Translations under genes and position numbers: made by a program
Notes under the pieces: generated by a model
Database searches by the model: none
Seen by the model: the letters and a program-made list of their open reading frames with translations, nothing else
Told to the model about the DNA's origin: nothing
NCBI GenBank assembly: GCA_964415965.1
Contig: CAYQCK010000002.1
Coordinates: 124,001-188,000, forward strand
Length of the DNA: 64,000 nucleotides
Source of the DNA: CAIKNB01 sp964415965
GTDB lineage: Bacteria > Patescibacteriota > Patescibacteriia > 2-12-FULL-60-25
Direction: 5' to 3'
Shown here: one piece after another, positions 6,875 to 14,599 of the stretch
How the letters are laid out: every line of letters begins with the position of its first letter
How positions within the stretch are numbered: position 1 is the first letter of the stretch

Positions 6875-9694
6875 TCAGTCCCGCATGGCTTGGAGCGTCC
6901 GATAATAATCAGCGTATTCATCGACCATCCGCTCGATCGAGAGGTCGCGCCGCACGCGCCCGGCGGCTTCGGCCGAACGCCGGAGCGCGGCCGGATAATC
7001 CCCGAGCAGGCGCTCGATGGCCCGGACGAATCCGTCGGCGTCGCCCGGGGCCGCGAATTCGGCCTCGCCCGTCTTGACGACCTCGTAGGACGCCGCGATA
7101 TCGGGCAGGACGAGCGGCACGCCGGCGGCCGCGGCCTCGATGGCCGTCAGCGCCAAACCTTCCCAGCGCGAAGTCGAGACGTAGACGTCGGACGTGCGGA
7201 GCAGTTCTCCGACATCGCGGCGAAAACCCAGGAAACGGACGCGGTCGGCGATCCCGAGCCCTTCGGCCAAATGCCGCAACTCGCCTTCGAGCTCTCCGGT
7301 CCCGGCCAGCCGCAGTTCCCACGGCCGCCGCAGGTTGGCCAGGGCGCGGAGCAAGGTGGCCTGGTCTTTCTGCTCGGCCAAGCGCCCGACGCTCAGGAAC
7401 CGCGCCGGCTCGTGGCACGGTCCAGCGGGACGCGGCGCGATGCGCCGCATGTCGACGCCGTTGCGGATGAGCGCGATCTTGCCGGCCGGCAAACGTTCGC
7501 GGCCGACCATGTTGGCCCGGGCCATGCCCGAGACTGCGATATAACCGTCGGTCAGCGGCGCGAGCAGGCGCTTGACCGTGATTTCGCCCAGGCCGTGGTC
7601 CAAATTCACGTTATGTTCGGTCGAGACCGCGAGCGGCACGCGCGCCGCCCGAGCCGCCAGCCGGCCCCAGATGTCGGCGCCGAACAGATGGACATGCACG
7701 ATGTCCGGCTTGGTTTTCCGGAAATGCCGCCACAGCCTGAAGAACGCCATGAGGTTCCACGGCCCGCTGCGCCGATAGACCGCGTATCCGAGATGGGCTT
7801 CCTTGAAATCCTGCTCCAGGTCGCCGCCGTCGTAGGCGGCGATGGCTTCGGCGTCGAAGCCCTGTTCCGGCAAACGCTTCACCAGTTCGAACACGAGGCG
7901 CTCGGCGCCGCCCGGATACAAGGTGGGCAGGACATGCACCACGCGCCGGCGCTTGGCTTGCGTCGGCCCCCAGCAGATGCGGCGATAGACCCCGGCGTAT
8001 TCCGCCACCATGGTCCGGATATCGGACTTCCCGCGCAGCCTGGCCTCGGCCGCTTGCGCCCGGGCGACGAAGGTCTCGGGGTCGCGCAAGACGCGGCGCA
8101 GCGCTTCGGCCCAAGCCGGCACGTCGCCAGGTTCGACGAACACCGCATCGTCCTTGCCCAGGAATTCATGGAAAACCGGCAGGTCCGACAGGATCATGGG
8201 CACGCCCGCGGCCGCCGCCTCGAGCACGGCCAAGCCCTGGCCCTCATGGCGCGACGGCAGGCAGAACACGTCGGCTTGGGCCAGCAGCTCGGGCGCATCC
8301 TCGCGGTAGCCCAAAAACTCGACGCGCGCTTCCAGGCCCAAACGGCGCGTCAGCGCCTTGAGCTCCCCTTCCAGCTCGCCGACGCCCGCGATCTGCAGCA
8401 GCCATTCCTCCTTGACCAAGGCCAGCGCCTTGAGGAGCGTCGCCAGATCCTTCTGCCGGGTCAGGCGGCACAGCGCCAGGATATGCGGGATGTCGCGGAA
8501 ATGCCGCGCCGGCCGCCGGCGGACGCGTTCCAAGTCGATGCCGTTCGGGATGGTCGTGATCTTTTTCGCGTCCGCGCCTTCGCGCTTCACCATCGCTTCC
8601 TTGACGCCGCCCGAGATGGCGATCAGCGCGGTCGCGGAACGGTTGGCGAGACGCTTGCCCCAGCGGCGGATGCGGCCGAAATCCAAATTGACGTTATGCT
8701 CGGTCGCGACGATGCACTCGATGCCGGCCAGCCGCGCCGCGAGGCGGCCGTAGAGATCGGCGGCGAACAGATGGGTATGCACCAGGTCAGGCTGTTCGGT
8801 TTTGAGGAACGCCAAGATCCTCCACAGCGCATCCACGGCGAACGGCCACCGATAACCGAGGATCCTCACCGGTATGCCGGCGGCGCGGAAATCCCCTTCG
8901 AGCTCGCCGCCGCCGAGCACGGCCAAGACCTGCGGCGCGAACCCTTGTTCGGGTAACCGCTTGCCCAGCTCCAACACCAGCCTTTCGGCCCCGCCCGGAT
9001 TCAGCGAATCCACCATCTGCACCACGGAAGGTTTGGTCGGATCGAACCGGCGCGCCGCCAGCAAACAGCCTTCGGCCAAAGCAGGACCGGCCAAAGACGC
9101 GAGATGCCCGTCAAGCCGGTCCAAAGCATGGAAAAAACCGCTGTTCCTCTTCAGCCAACGCCCGGTCAAACGGGCGACGCCGCGCAAACCGCTTCCGGCC
9201 GCCTCGCTATCCCGGACCTTCCAACCGCCTGTCCGCAAAATCACGCGGATATCCCGCCGCGAATAGCCTTGCCTCTCCGCTTGCCAGACCAGCAAGCCGG
9301 CGTCCGGACGGCAGGCTTCGGTCATCCGTTCGAGTTGGCCCAGGGTGAAGGGGCGCAAGCCGCGCGAACCGTCCAAGACCACGGCATCGAATTTTCCGTC
9401 CGTCGGGACGCTGTCCAGGAAAACCGCATTCGTCAGATCAAGGTCGGCCGCCGCCGCCTGGGCCTTGGCCAAAGCCTGGGCGTCATCCGAGATCCCGACC
9501 ACCCGATAGCCCAAAGACGCCAATGGCAAGGCCACCTGGCCCGTGCCGCAATCCCACACCAGGACGCGGATTCCTTCAGCCTTCCGTTCGCCCCTGATCG
9601 GCTCAAGCCGCGCGACCAGATAATCCAAACCGCGCAAACCTCCGAGTTCGCGATGCAGTGCGGTGTATCGATGGTACGGCCGCGTCGGTCTCAC
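6875..9694 (-). CDS. Trifunctional fusion: methyltransferase-like domain plus two GT4 domains
   Basis: A 939-residue protein. Residues 1-215 are a SAM-methyltransferase-like fold, with motif I LVWDCGTGQVALPLASLGY and KFDAVVLDGSRGL. Residues 223 to about 575 and about 580 to 939 are two GT4 domains. Each starts with a near-identical GGAERLV[LF]EL[GV]KRLPEQGF segment and carries its own EX7E motif (EGQGLAVLE and EGLALTAIE), so the GT unit has duplicated internally. Two sugar transfers and possibly a methylation could be coupled on one chain. The ATG overlaps the upstream O-antigen ligase-like gene by 4 bp. A frameshift-free fusion is supported by one continuous frame. Confidence 0.85.
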   Translation of the reverse strand: MRPTRPYHRYTALHRELGGLRGLDYLVARLEPIRGERKAEGIRVLVWDCGTGQVALPLASLGYRVVGISDDAQALAKAQAAAADLDLTNAVFLDSVPTDGKFDAVVLDGSRGLRPFTLGQLERMTEACRPDAGLLVWQAERQGYSRRDIRVILRTGGWKVRDSEAAGSGLRGVARLTGRWLKRNSGFFHALDRLDGHLASLAGPALAEGCLLAARRFDPTKPSVVQMVDSLNPGGAERLVLELGKRLPEQGFAPQVLAVLGGGELEGDFRAAGIPVRILGYRWPFAVDALWRILAFLKTEQPDLVHTHLFAADLYGRLAARLAGIECIVATEHNVNLDFGRIRRWGKRLANRSATALIAISGGVKEAMVKREGADAKKITTIPNGIDLERVRRRPARHFRDIPHILALCRLTRQKDLATLLKALALVKEEWLLQIAGVGELEGELKALTRRLGLEARVEFLGYREDAPELLAQADVFCLPSRHEGQGLAVLEAAAAGVPMILSDLPVFHEFLGKDDAVFVEPGDVPAWAEALRRVLRDPETFVARAQAAEARLRGKSDIRTMVAEYAGVYRRICWGPTQAKRRRVVHVLPTLYPGGAERLVFELVKRLPEQGFDAEAIAAYDGGDLEQDFKEAHLGYAVYRRSGPWNLMAFFRLWRHFRKTKPDIVHVHLFGADIWGRLAARAARVPLAVSTEHNVNLDHGLGEITVKRLLAPLTDGYIAVSGMARANMVGRERLPAGKIALIRNGVDMRRIAPRPAGPCHEPARFLSVGRLAEQKDQATLLRALANLRRPWELRLAGTGELEGELRHLAEGLGIADRVRFLGFRRDVGELLRTSDVYVSTSRWEGLALTAIEAAAAGVPLVLPDIAASYEVVKTGEAEFAAPGDADGFVRAIERLLGDYPAALRRSAEAAGRVRRDLSIERMVDEYADYYRTLQAMRD

Positions 9695-11169
9695 GCCTCT
9701 AGGATATCACGCGGGCCAGCGGCGGACGACTCCGGCGCCGGCTCCTTCGCGGCCGGACGGCTGCCCGAGTTATCCAGCTGCAGGACATAGCCCGCGGCCA
9801 GCATCAGACCAATCGGCAGCCAGAGCTTGCCGGTCCAATAATCCGTGTTGAAAAGTTGGTAGACGGCCGCGCCCCCGGCGCCCGCGACCAGGAGGCGGTA
9901 GACCCGCCGCGCCTGTTCGGAACCGATGAGCGGCGCCGTCCGTTTGACCTGCATGATCAGCGCGCCTACGACCAGCGCCAGGGCCAGCAGGCCGAGGGAA
10001 CCCGTTTCGGTCGCGATCTTCTGCAGGATGCCGTGCGAATCCAGTGGCGCGCCGAATTCGATGACGAACGTCCAGACCTGCCCGATGCGGTCGATGTACG
10101 TCCCGGCGCCGGTCCCGAACAACGGGTTGTCCTTGAAATACGTCCAGGAAATCTCGGCCATCATCAGCCGGGTCGTGTTGGAGCTGCGGGCCGAATACGA
10201 ACCCAGGTAGAAAACCATGCCTACGCCGAACGGCACGAGCAGGATGGCTGCCAATAACGCCTGCGCGGCGTATCGCTTGAATGACTCGCGCCATTCCGTC
10301 ATGAGCAGGTACGCGACCTGAAGGATGGATGCGATCCAGAAAGTCCGGGTGAAGGTCAGGACGCCGATGAAGGTCTGGAAGGCGGCCGCGAAACCGAGCA
10401 GCCGTTTGGTCCGGCGCTGCTTGGCCATGACGGACAAGGCCCAGGAGAAGAAGGCGGTGTAGACCATGACCTCGGCCAACTCGTTATGGTTGGCGCCGAG
10501 CACGCTCCAGCCGAAAATCGGTATGGGGTGGGCGCGGCTCAGGATATTCGTCCGGTCGCCGCCGTAGAAGACCGAGATGAGGCCGACGGACGCGGCCAGC
10601 ACACCGACTGTGGCCATCACTCCGAGCGCTCCCACGAGCCGGCGGCGCGAGCGGATAAGGTTCACCGGCAAAGCCACGAAAGCCAGGTAATCGAAGAGCA
10701 CCGGACGCAGACTGTATTGGAGGGTGAAGGACTTGCTCGGTCCGACCGCGGAGAACATCGAGGCCAGATGGGCGGCGAACAACGCCAGATACGGACCCAG
10801 GATGGGCAGCCGCGGACGCCAATTGATGTCTTGGCGGCCCTTCCAGTACAGCAGCAGCCGCAAACCCCAAGCCACCAGCACCGGAAACATGGCGATTTCG
10901 ACCGCGAACACGTCGATCGACCCGCCGAACAACAAGCCCCCGGCCGGCAGCCCGAACATCACCCCGATGAAGATCGAGAGCGCGATGGCGATGTAGAACG
11001 AAAGGTAGATGTAGCGGAAGGCGAACAGGACCGCGCACACCAGTGCGAGGATGACGAGCGGCGGCAGCGGTATCCCGAACCCGATCCACGAGACGCCCAG
11101 GGCCAACAGCAAAAACACCCCCCAGCTCAAGGTCAGCAAATCGTTTTCCGCCTCCGGCGGATGTCGCAT
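9691..11169 (-). CDS. O-antigen ligase/polymerase-like membrane protein
   Basis: A roughly 492-residue polytopic protein with about 10-12 membrane helices (for example LALVCAVLFAFRYIYLSFY). The large periplasmic loop near residues 340-390 has FGTGAGTYIDRIG. This is the Wzy/WaaL O-antigen ligase family architecture: it joins or polymerises lipid-linked glycans at the outer face of the membrane. It heads the operon that runs down to 1.9 kb. An extended -10 (TGC TACACT, 11181-11176) lies right before the first in-frame ATG at 11175, so I prefer the second ATG at 11169, which gives a leaderless mRNA. Confidence 0.82.
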   Translation of the reverse strand: MRHPPEAENDLLTLSWGVFLLLALGVSWIGFGIPLPPLVILALVCAVLFAFRYIYLSFYIAIALSIFIGVMFGLPAGGLLFGGSIDVFAVEIAMFPVLVAWGLRLLLYWKGRQDINWRPRLPILGPYLALFAAHLASMFSAVGPSKSFTLQYSLRPVLFDYLAFVALPVNLIRSRRRLVGALGVMATVGVLAASVGLISVFYGGDRTNILSRAHPIPIFGWSVLGANHNELAEVMVYTAFFSWALSVMAKQRRTKRLLGFAAAFQTFIGVLTFTRTFWIASILQVAYLLMTEWRESFKRYAAQALLAAILLVPFGVGMVFYLGSYSARSSNTTRLMMAEISWTYFKDNPLFGTGAGTYIDRIGQVWTFVIEFGAPLDSHGILQKIATETGSLGLLALALVVGALIMQVKRTAPLIGSEQARRVYRLLVAGAGGAAVYQLFNTDYWTGKLWLPIGLMLAAGYVLQLDNSGSRPAAKEPAPESSAAGPRDILEA

Positions 11170-11195
11170 GCGCATAGTGTAGCACGCCGAACGAC

Positions 11196-11300
11196 AGACC
11201 CCGGGTCTCGGCGCCGCCTCGCCCGGGGTGTCAATATGTAAAGGTTGACTCTATGTTGACATCCCGGCCAAGCGAGACCGTCGAGCGCGAGCCGGGATCT
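11196..11300. repeat. R2 composite palindrome (halves in swapped order)
   Basis: Two hairpins of the R2 family. One is 11196-11232 (ACCCCGGG...CCCGGGGT stem) and the other is 11257-11300 (ATCCCGGC...GCCGGGAT stem). The same two halves occur at 26639-26723, 35876-36024 and 36653-36740 in the other order. Confidence 0.75.
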
Positions 11301-11326
11301 CCGGGCAGCAAGAAAAATGCCAGATA

Positions 11327-11360
11327 CAAAAAAGCCGGGAAGGATGGTTTCCTTCCCGGC
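11327..11360 (-). terminator. Terminator of the TSP3/MopE-like gene
   Basis: On the minus strand GCCGGGAAGGA and TCCTTCCCGGC pair with a short loop and are followed by six T. It lies 45 bp beyond the stop at 11406. Confidence 0.8.
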
Positions 11361-11405
11361 AAGCTATCACGAGAGAGTCAGGCCCTTGCGGAGCCCGGAA
11401 CTACC

Positions 11406-13805
11406 TCACGGCGTCGAGGCGACCTCGGCGTTGAAGTAGTAAGGTCCCGGCGTGGTCTGCAGACCGACGCCGTTCGACACCAGCACGTACGGGACGTTGT
11501 TCGAGTTGTACGTGATGACCGTCGCGCCGACCCAGTTGCCGTTGCCGCCGCAGGGGATGCCGTTCGACTTGTCGAACACCCAGCAGTAGCCGCCGGCCGC
11601 GGTCGTGTACGCGTAGCGCACGGTGAACATCAGGTAGCTGCCGACCGGGATGAGCAGGTCGCAGCTGTACGCGCCCGACGCCTGCGTCATGGCGCACATC
11701 GTCCCCCAGGGGTGCGCGATGTTGCCGGGTTCGACGTAGAACCCCTCGACCGTCACCGGCCCCGTGGGCGTATGCCCCTCGGGGATGGTCCAGGTCACAT
11801 GCAGGTTGTGGGCGCTGCCGCCCGAGCCACCGGCCCCGCCGGTTCCGCCCGTGCCGCCCGTGCCACCCGCGCCACCGGCCCCGCCGGTTCCGCCCGTGCC
11901 GCCCGTGCCACCGGTCCCGCCGCTGCCACCTGCACCGCCTGCACCACCCGCGCCACCGGCCCCGCCGGTTCCGCACGTGGCATCGCTGCCACTGCAGTCC
12001 TGGTCCACGCCGTCGCCGCAGATGTCCGCGGCCTGGGGATGGATGGCCTTGTTGGCGTCGTCGCAGTCGCCGTAGCCGCCCAGCGAAACCGGGCAAGCCA
12101 GGCCCTGCGGCATGGCCGCATCGCTCCAGCCGTCGAGGTCATCGTCGATGCCCTCGTCCACGTACTTGTCGCAGTCGTTGTCCTGCCGGTCGCACGCTTC
12201 GAGCGCGCCAGGGTTGATGTCCTTGGCGGTCAGCACGTTGCAGACGCGGAGCGGACTCGCCTCGTCGCCCTTGTCGCAGCAGTCGCCCTGGGCCACCGTG
12301 GCGCCGTCGCCGTCCGCGTCCAGGTCGCAGGCATCACCCTGACCGTCCTTGTCGATGTCGGTCTGGGTCGGATTCCAGACGGTGGGGCAGTTGTCGGTGC
12401 CCGTGCACTGCAGGTTCACCGGAGCGCCCGGATCGCAGACCTTGTCGTTGTCCGCGTCGTACTCGCAGGCGTTGCCGATGCCGTCGCCGTCCGTGTCCAG
12501 CTGGTCAGGATTCGCGACGTTCGGGCAGTTGTCGAGCGGGTTCAGATACCCGTCGCCGTCCTTGTCCGTGTCGCAGGCGTCGCCGAAGGCGTCGCCGTCC
12601 ATGTTCTCCTGCTGGCCGTTCGGGATGTTCGGGCAGTTGTCGACCCCGTTCAGCACTCCGTCGCCGTCCAGGTCGGGATCGCACACGTTGCCGAGGCCAT
12701 CCTGGTCCTGGTCGAGCTGGTCGAAGTTCGGGTTGATCGGGCAATTGTCCTTCTTCACGCACGCCGCGTCGGTGTACGGGAGGTTGGCGTTCACGCAGTC
12801 CGTGACGCCGTCGCCATCCGTATCGCCTTCGCACACGTCGCCGATCCCGTCATGGTCGAAGTCGGCCTGGTTCGGGTTCGGGACGTACTTGCAGTTGTCG
12901 TTGCCGTTCACCACGCCGTCGCCGTCCCAGTCGTTCTGGCAGGCGTCCCCGTGGCCGTCCTTGTCGGTGTCGAGCTGGTTCGGGTTCGGCACGAGCTCGC
13001 AGTTGTCCGAGGCGTTCTGCACGCCGTCGCCGTCCTTGTCCGGATCGCAGCTGTCGCCGAGTCCGTCCTTGTCGGTGTCGAGCTGCAGGAAGTTGGCGAT
13101 GGTCGGGCAGTTGTCGACGCCCGTGCAGCCGGTCGCGCCAGGAGGGGCGCCGGGATCGCAGATCCCGTCGTTGTCCTGGTCGAAGTCGCACGCGTCGCCG
13201 ACCGAGTCGAAGTCGCTGTCCTTCTGGTCGGGATTGGCCACGAGCGGGCAGTTGTCGCCGCCGTCCGTGATGCCGTCGCCATCCTGGTCCTGGTCGCAGA
13301 CGTCGCCGATACCGTCGCCGTCGCTGTCGAGCTGGCCGGCGCAGACGCCGGTCACGCAGGTGCCTCCGGCCGCCACGCAGTCCGTGTCGCTTTCGCAACC
13401 CGGCTTGCCGTTGGGCATGTAGAGGCAGTTGTCGAGCGTCGTCGAAGGCACGGTCCGGCCGGTGTTCGGTGAGGTGTCGCCGCACGGGACCACTCCGTGG
13501 TCCGCGCAGTTGTCCACGCCGTCGCCGTCGAGGTCGGAGTCGCAGACGTCGCCGAGGGTATCCTTGTCGACGTTCTTCTGGTCGTTGTTCGCCCTCGCCG
13601 GGCAATTGTCGACCGGCACGCACTCCTTGTCGACGTAGGTCCGCAGCGGATCCGTGCAGTCGTCGATGCCGTCGCCGTCGCTGTCGATCTTCTGCGCCGT
13701 CTGGCTGGTGCTTTCCTTGGCCGGATCGCCCGAGCTGCAAGAGCTCGCCGCCGCCAGGCACACCGCTGACAGGAAGAATACTGCAGTGAACTGGTGTCTA
13801 CGCAT
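11406..13805 (-). CDS. Secreted protein with thrombospondin type 3 and MopE-like repeats
   Basis: A 799-residue exported protein. The N-terminal signal (hydrophobic FFLSAVCLAAASSCSSG) may be a lipoprotein signal with Cys near residue 23, though the lipobox is not canonical. Residues 40-500 are tandem thrombospondin type 3 repeats, each with a Ca-binding loop such as DSDGDGIDDC or DKDGDGYLN. Residues 500-610 contain MopE-type metal-binding motifs (GDCDDANKAIHPQAADICGD). A Gly/Thr/Ala linker spans about 615-680, and a beta-rich C-terminal domain of about 115 residues follows. It is probably a long Ca-stiffened surface fibre or adhesin. Such proteins are best known from Myxococcota-like bacteria, so transfer is possible. 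Confidence 0.85.
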   Translation of the reverse strand: MRRHQFTAVFFLSAVCLAAASSCSSGDPAKESTSQTAQKIDSDGDGIDDCTDPLRTYVDKECVPVDNCPARANNDQKNVDKDTLGDVCDSDLDGDGVDNCADHGVVPCGDTSPNTGRTVPSTTLDNCLYMPNGKPGCESDTDCVAAGGTCVTGVCAGQLDSDGDGIGDVCDQDQDGDGITDGGDNCPLVANPDQKDSDFDSVGDACDFDQDNDGICDPGAPPGATGCTGVDNCPTIANFLQLDTDKDGLGDSCDPDKDGDGVQNASDNCELVPNPNQLDTDKDGHGDACQNDWDGDGVVNGNDNCKYVPNPNQADFDHDGIGDVCEGDTDGDGVTDCVNANLPYTDAACVKKDNCPINPNFDQLDQDQDGLGNVCDPDLDGDGVLNGVDNCPNIPNGQQENMDGDAFGDACDTDKDGDGYLNPLDNCPNVANPDQLDTDGDGIGNACEYDADNDKVCDPGAPVNLQCTGTDNCPTVWNPTQTDIDKDGQGDACDLDADGDGATVAQGDCCDKGDEASPLRVCNVLTAKDINPGALEACDRQDNDCDKYVDEGIDDDLDGWSDAAMPQGLACPVSLGGYGDCDDANKAIHPQAADICGDGVDQDCSGSDATCGTGGAGGAGGAGGAGGSGGTGGTGGTGGTGGAGGAGGTGGTGGTGGAGGSGGSAHNLHVTWTIPEGHTPTGPVTVEGFYVEPGNIAHPWGTMCAMTQASGAYSCDLLIPVGSYLMFTVRYAYTTAAGGYCWVFDKSNGIPCGGNGNWVGATVITYNSNNVPYVLVSNGVGLQTTPGPYYFNAEVASTP
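11817..11975. repeat. DNA repeat coding for the Gly-rich linker
   Basis: Nine-base units of the kind CCGCCGGTT / CCGCCCGTG / CCACCGGCC repeat imperfectly and code for GGT/GGA/GGS triplets in the linker of the TSP3/MopE-like protein. This is a likely site of length change by slippage. Confidence 0.7.
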
Positions 13806-13929
13806 GGTCTCTGTCCTCCCTGGACACAGTCGTTGGGCCCCAGTCGTTCGGGGCAGTTGAAGTACTCTCTCGCTTGTGAAGGTCCGTGCCCTTGATTCCG
13901 CAATAAAATCGCGTTCAGGGCGATACGCG

Positions 13930-13958
13930 ACCCTAGCAAGATACGGCTAAGCTGTCAA
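13930..13958 (-). promoter_or_regulatory. Promoter of the TSP3/MopE-like gene
   Basis: On the minus strand: -35 TTGACA (13958-13953), 17-bp spacer ending TGC, -10 TAGGGT (13935-13930), an extended -10. The leader is about 120 nt, and GGAGG lies about 10 nt before the ATG at 13805. Confidence 0.6.
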
Positions 13959-14038
13959 GAGGTTACACGCCCCAAGGCCAAACAAAGCCATTTTTAGGTA
14001 AACGTAGCGAAGCAACCCCCGTTCCCAGGTTAAGCCAT

Positions 14039-14090
14039 GGATTCCAGCTGGAGTTTACCCCGGCCAGCAAGCCGGGGCTGGAATGACGGA
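14039..14090. repeat. R4 palindrome (long form)
   Basis: GGATTCCAGC pairs with GCTGGAATGAC across an inner hairpin CCCCGGC/GCCGGGG. It belongs to the widespread class of ATTCC...GGAAT intergenic palindromes. Confidence 0.6.
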
Positions 14091-14110
14091 ACAAAGGGGC
14101 GAAAACGCCC

Positions 14111-14239
14111 CGTTTCGCAAGTGACCCCGGGGGTCTGGGGGTCCGCGCCAAGCGTGGTGGCAGGATAACTAACGTCGGCGACACCGAGAGCGGCATCGCG
14201 GACCCCCAGGACTTTTGCTACTTTTGGTCACAAAAGTAG
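14111..14239 (+). repeat. R1 structured repeat, copy a
   Basis: A 129-bp intergenic element. It starts with CGTTTCGCAAGTGAC and has a 13-bp stem (CTGGGGGTCCGCG with CGCGGACCCCCAG) enclosing GCGACACCGAGAGCG. It ends with a CTACTTTTG/CAAAAGTAG hairpin with a 4-nt loop (GTCA in this copy). No protein is supported here. The whole gap 13806-14599 has no gene; it holds the TSP3 promoter, R4, two R1 copies, one R3 and the terminator of the next gene. Confidence 0.8.
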
Positions 14240-14269
14240 ACTGAAGGTTTTTTGTTTTATGCCAACCAT

Positions 14270-14294
14270 GGATTCCAGCCTTCGCTGGAATGAC
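14270..14294. repeat. R4 palindrome (short form)
   Basis: GGATTCCAGC, loop CTTC, GCTGGAAT, then GAC. It is the short version of the element at 14039-14090. Confidence 0.6.
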
Positions 14295-14317
14295 AGAACG
14301 AGGTGACGAAGGCGCCC

Positions 14318-14445
14318 CGCTTCGCAAGTGACAAGGGGGACCGGGGGTCCATGCTAAGCGTGGCGCACAGGATAGCCGACGCCAGCGACACCGAGAGCGC
14401 ATCATGGATCCCCGGAACTTTTGCTACTTTTGGTTACAAAAGTAG
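14318..14445 (+). repeat. R1 structured repeat, copy b
   Basis: Same order of boxes as copy a. The large stem has changed to CCGGGGGTCCATG paired with CATGGATCCCCGG, with both arms altered together and one G-T pair. The terminal hairpin CTACTTTTG-GTTA-CAAAAGTAG is intact. Confidence 0.8.
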
Positions 14446-14482
14446 ATAGAAGACTTTTCGGCATCAGCAACTGAATCAAGAT

Positions 14483-14507
14483 GGGGCGAATGATTATTCG
14501 CCCCTAC
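14483..14507. repeat. R3 palindrome
   Basis: GGGGCGAATGATTATTCGCCCC is a near-perfect palindrome followed by TAC. The same inner sequence recurs at 42157-42180. Confidence 0.65.
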
Positions 14508-14523
14508 ATCATTTATATTTCGT

Positions 14524-14580
14524 AAAAAAGAAAACGCCGGGCATCTGTTCCGCAAGGACTGCGGATGGATGCCCGGACGT
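14524..14580 (-). terminator. Terminator of the MopE-like lipoprotein gene
   Basis: On the minus strand a long stem (AACGTCCGGGCAT with ATGCCCGGCGTT, plus an inner TCCGCA/TGCGGA) is followed by TTCTTTTTT. Confidence 0.8.
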
Positions 14581-14599
14581 TGGAGAAGCGATTTCGGCG

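Noticed and set aside
6323..8956. An 877-codon open frame on the plus strand
   Set aside because: It is antisense to the methyltransferase-GT4-GT4 fusion, has His/Asp/Arg-rich low-information composition and no recognisable domain. High GC creates such shadow frames.
11253..13472. A 739-codon plus-strand frame over the repeat protein
   Set aside because: It is the complement of the thrombospondin-type repeats; the minus frame has signal peptide, promoter, Shine-Dalgarno and terminator.
12300..13700. CRISPR-like regular repeats
   Set aside because: The periodicity comes from Ca-binding protein repeats in the TSP3 gene; units vary and there are no identical direct repeats with unique spacers.
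14111..14239. Small proteins ending FCYFWLQK read from R1 copies
   Set aside because: The same peptide-like end appears in several R1 copies but in frames that start in unrelated DNA; covarying stems explain the conservation better than coding.
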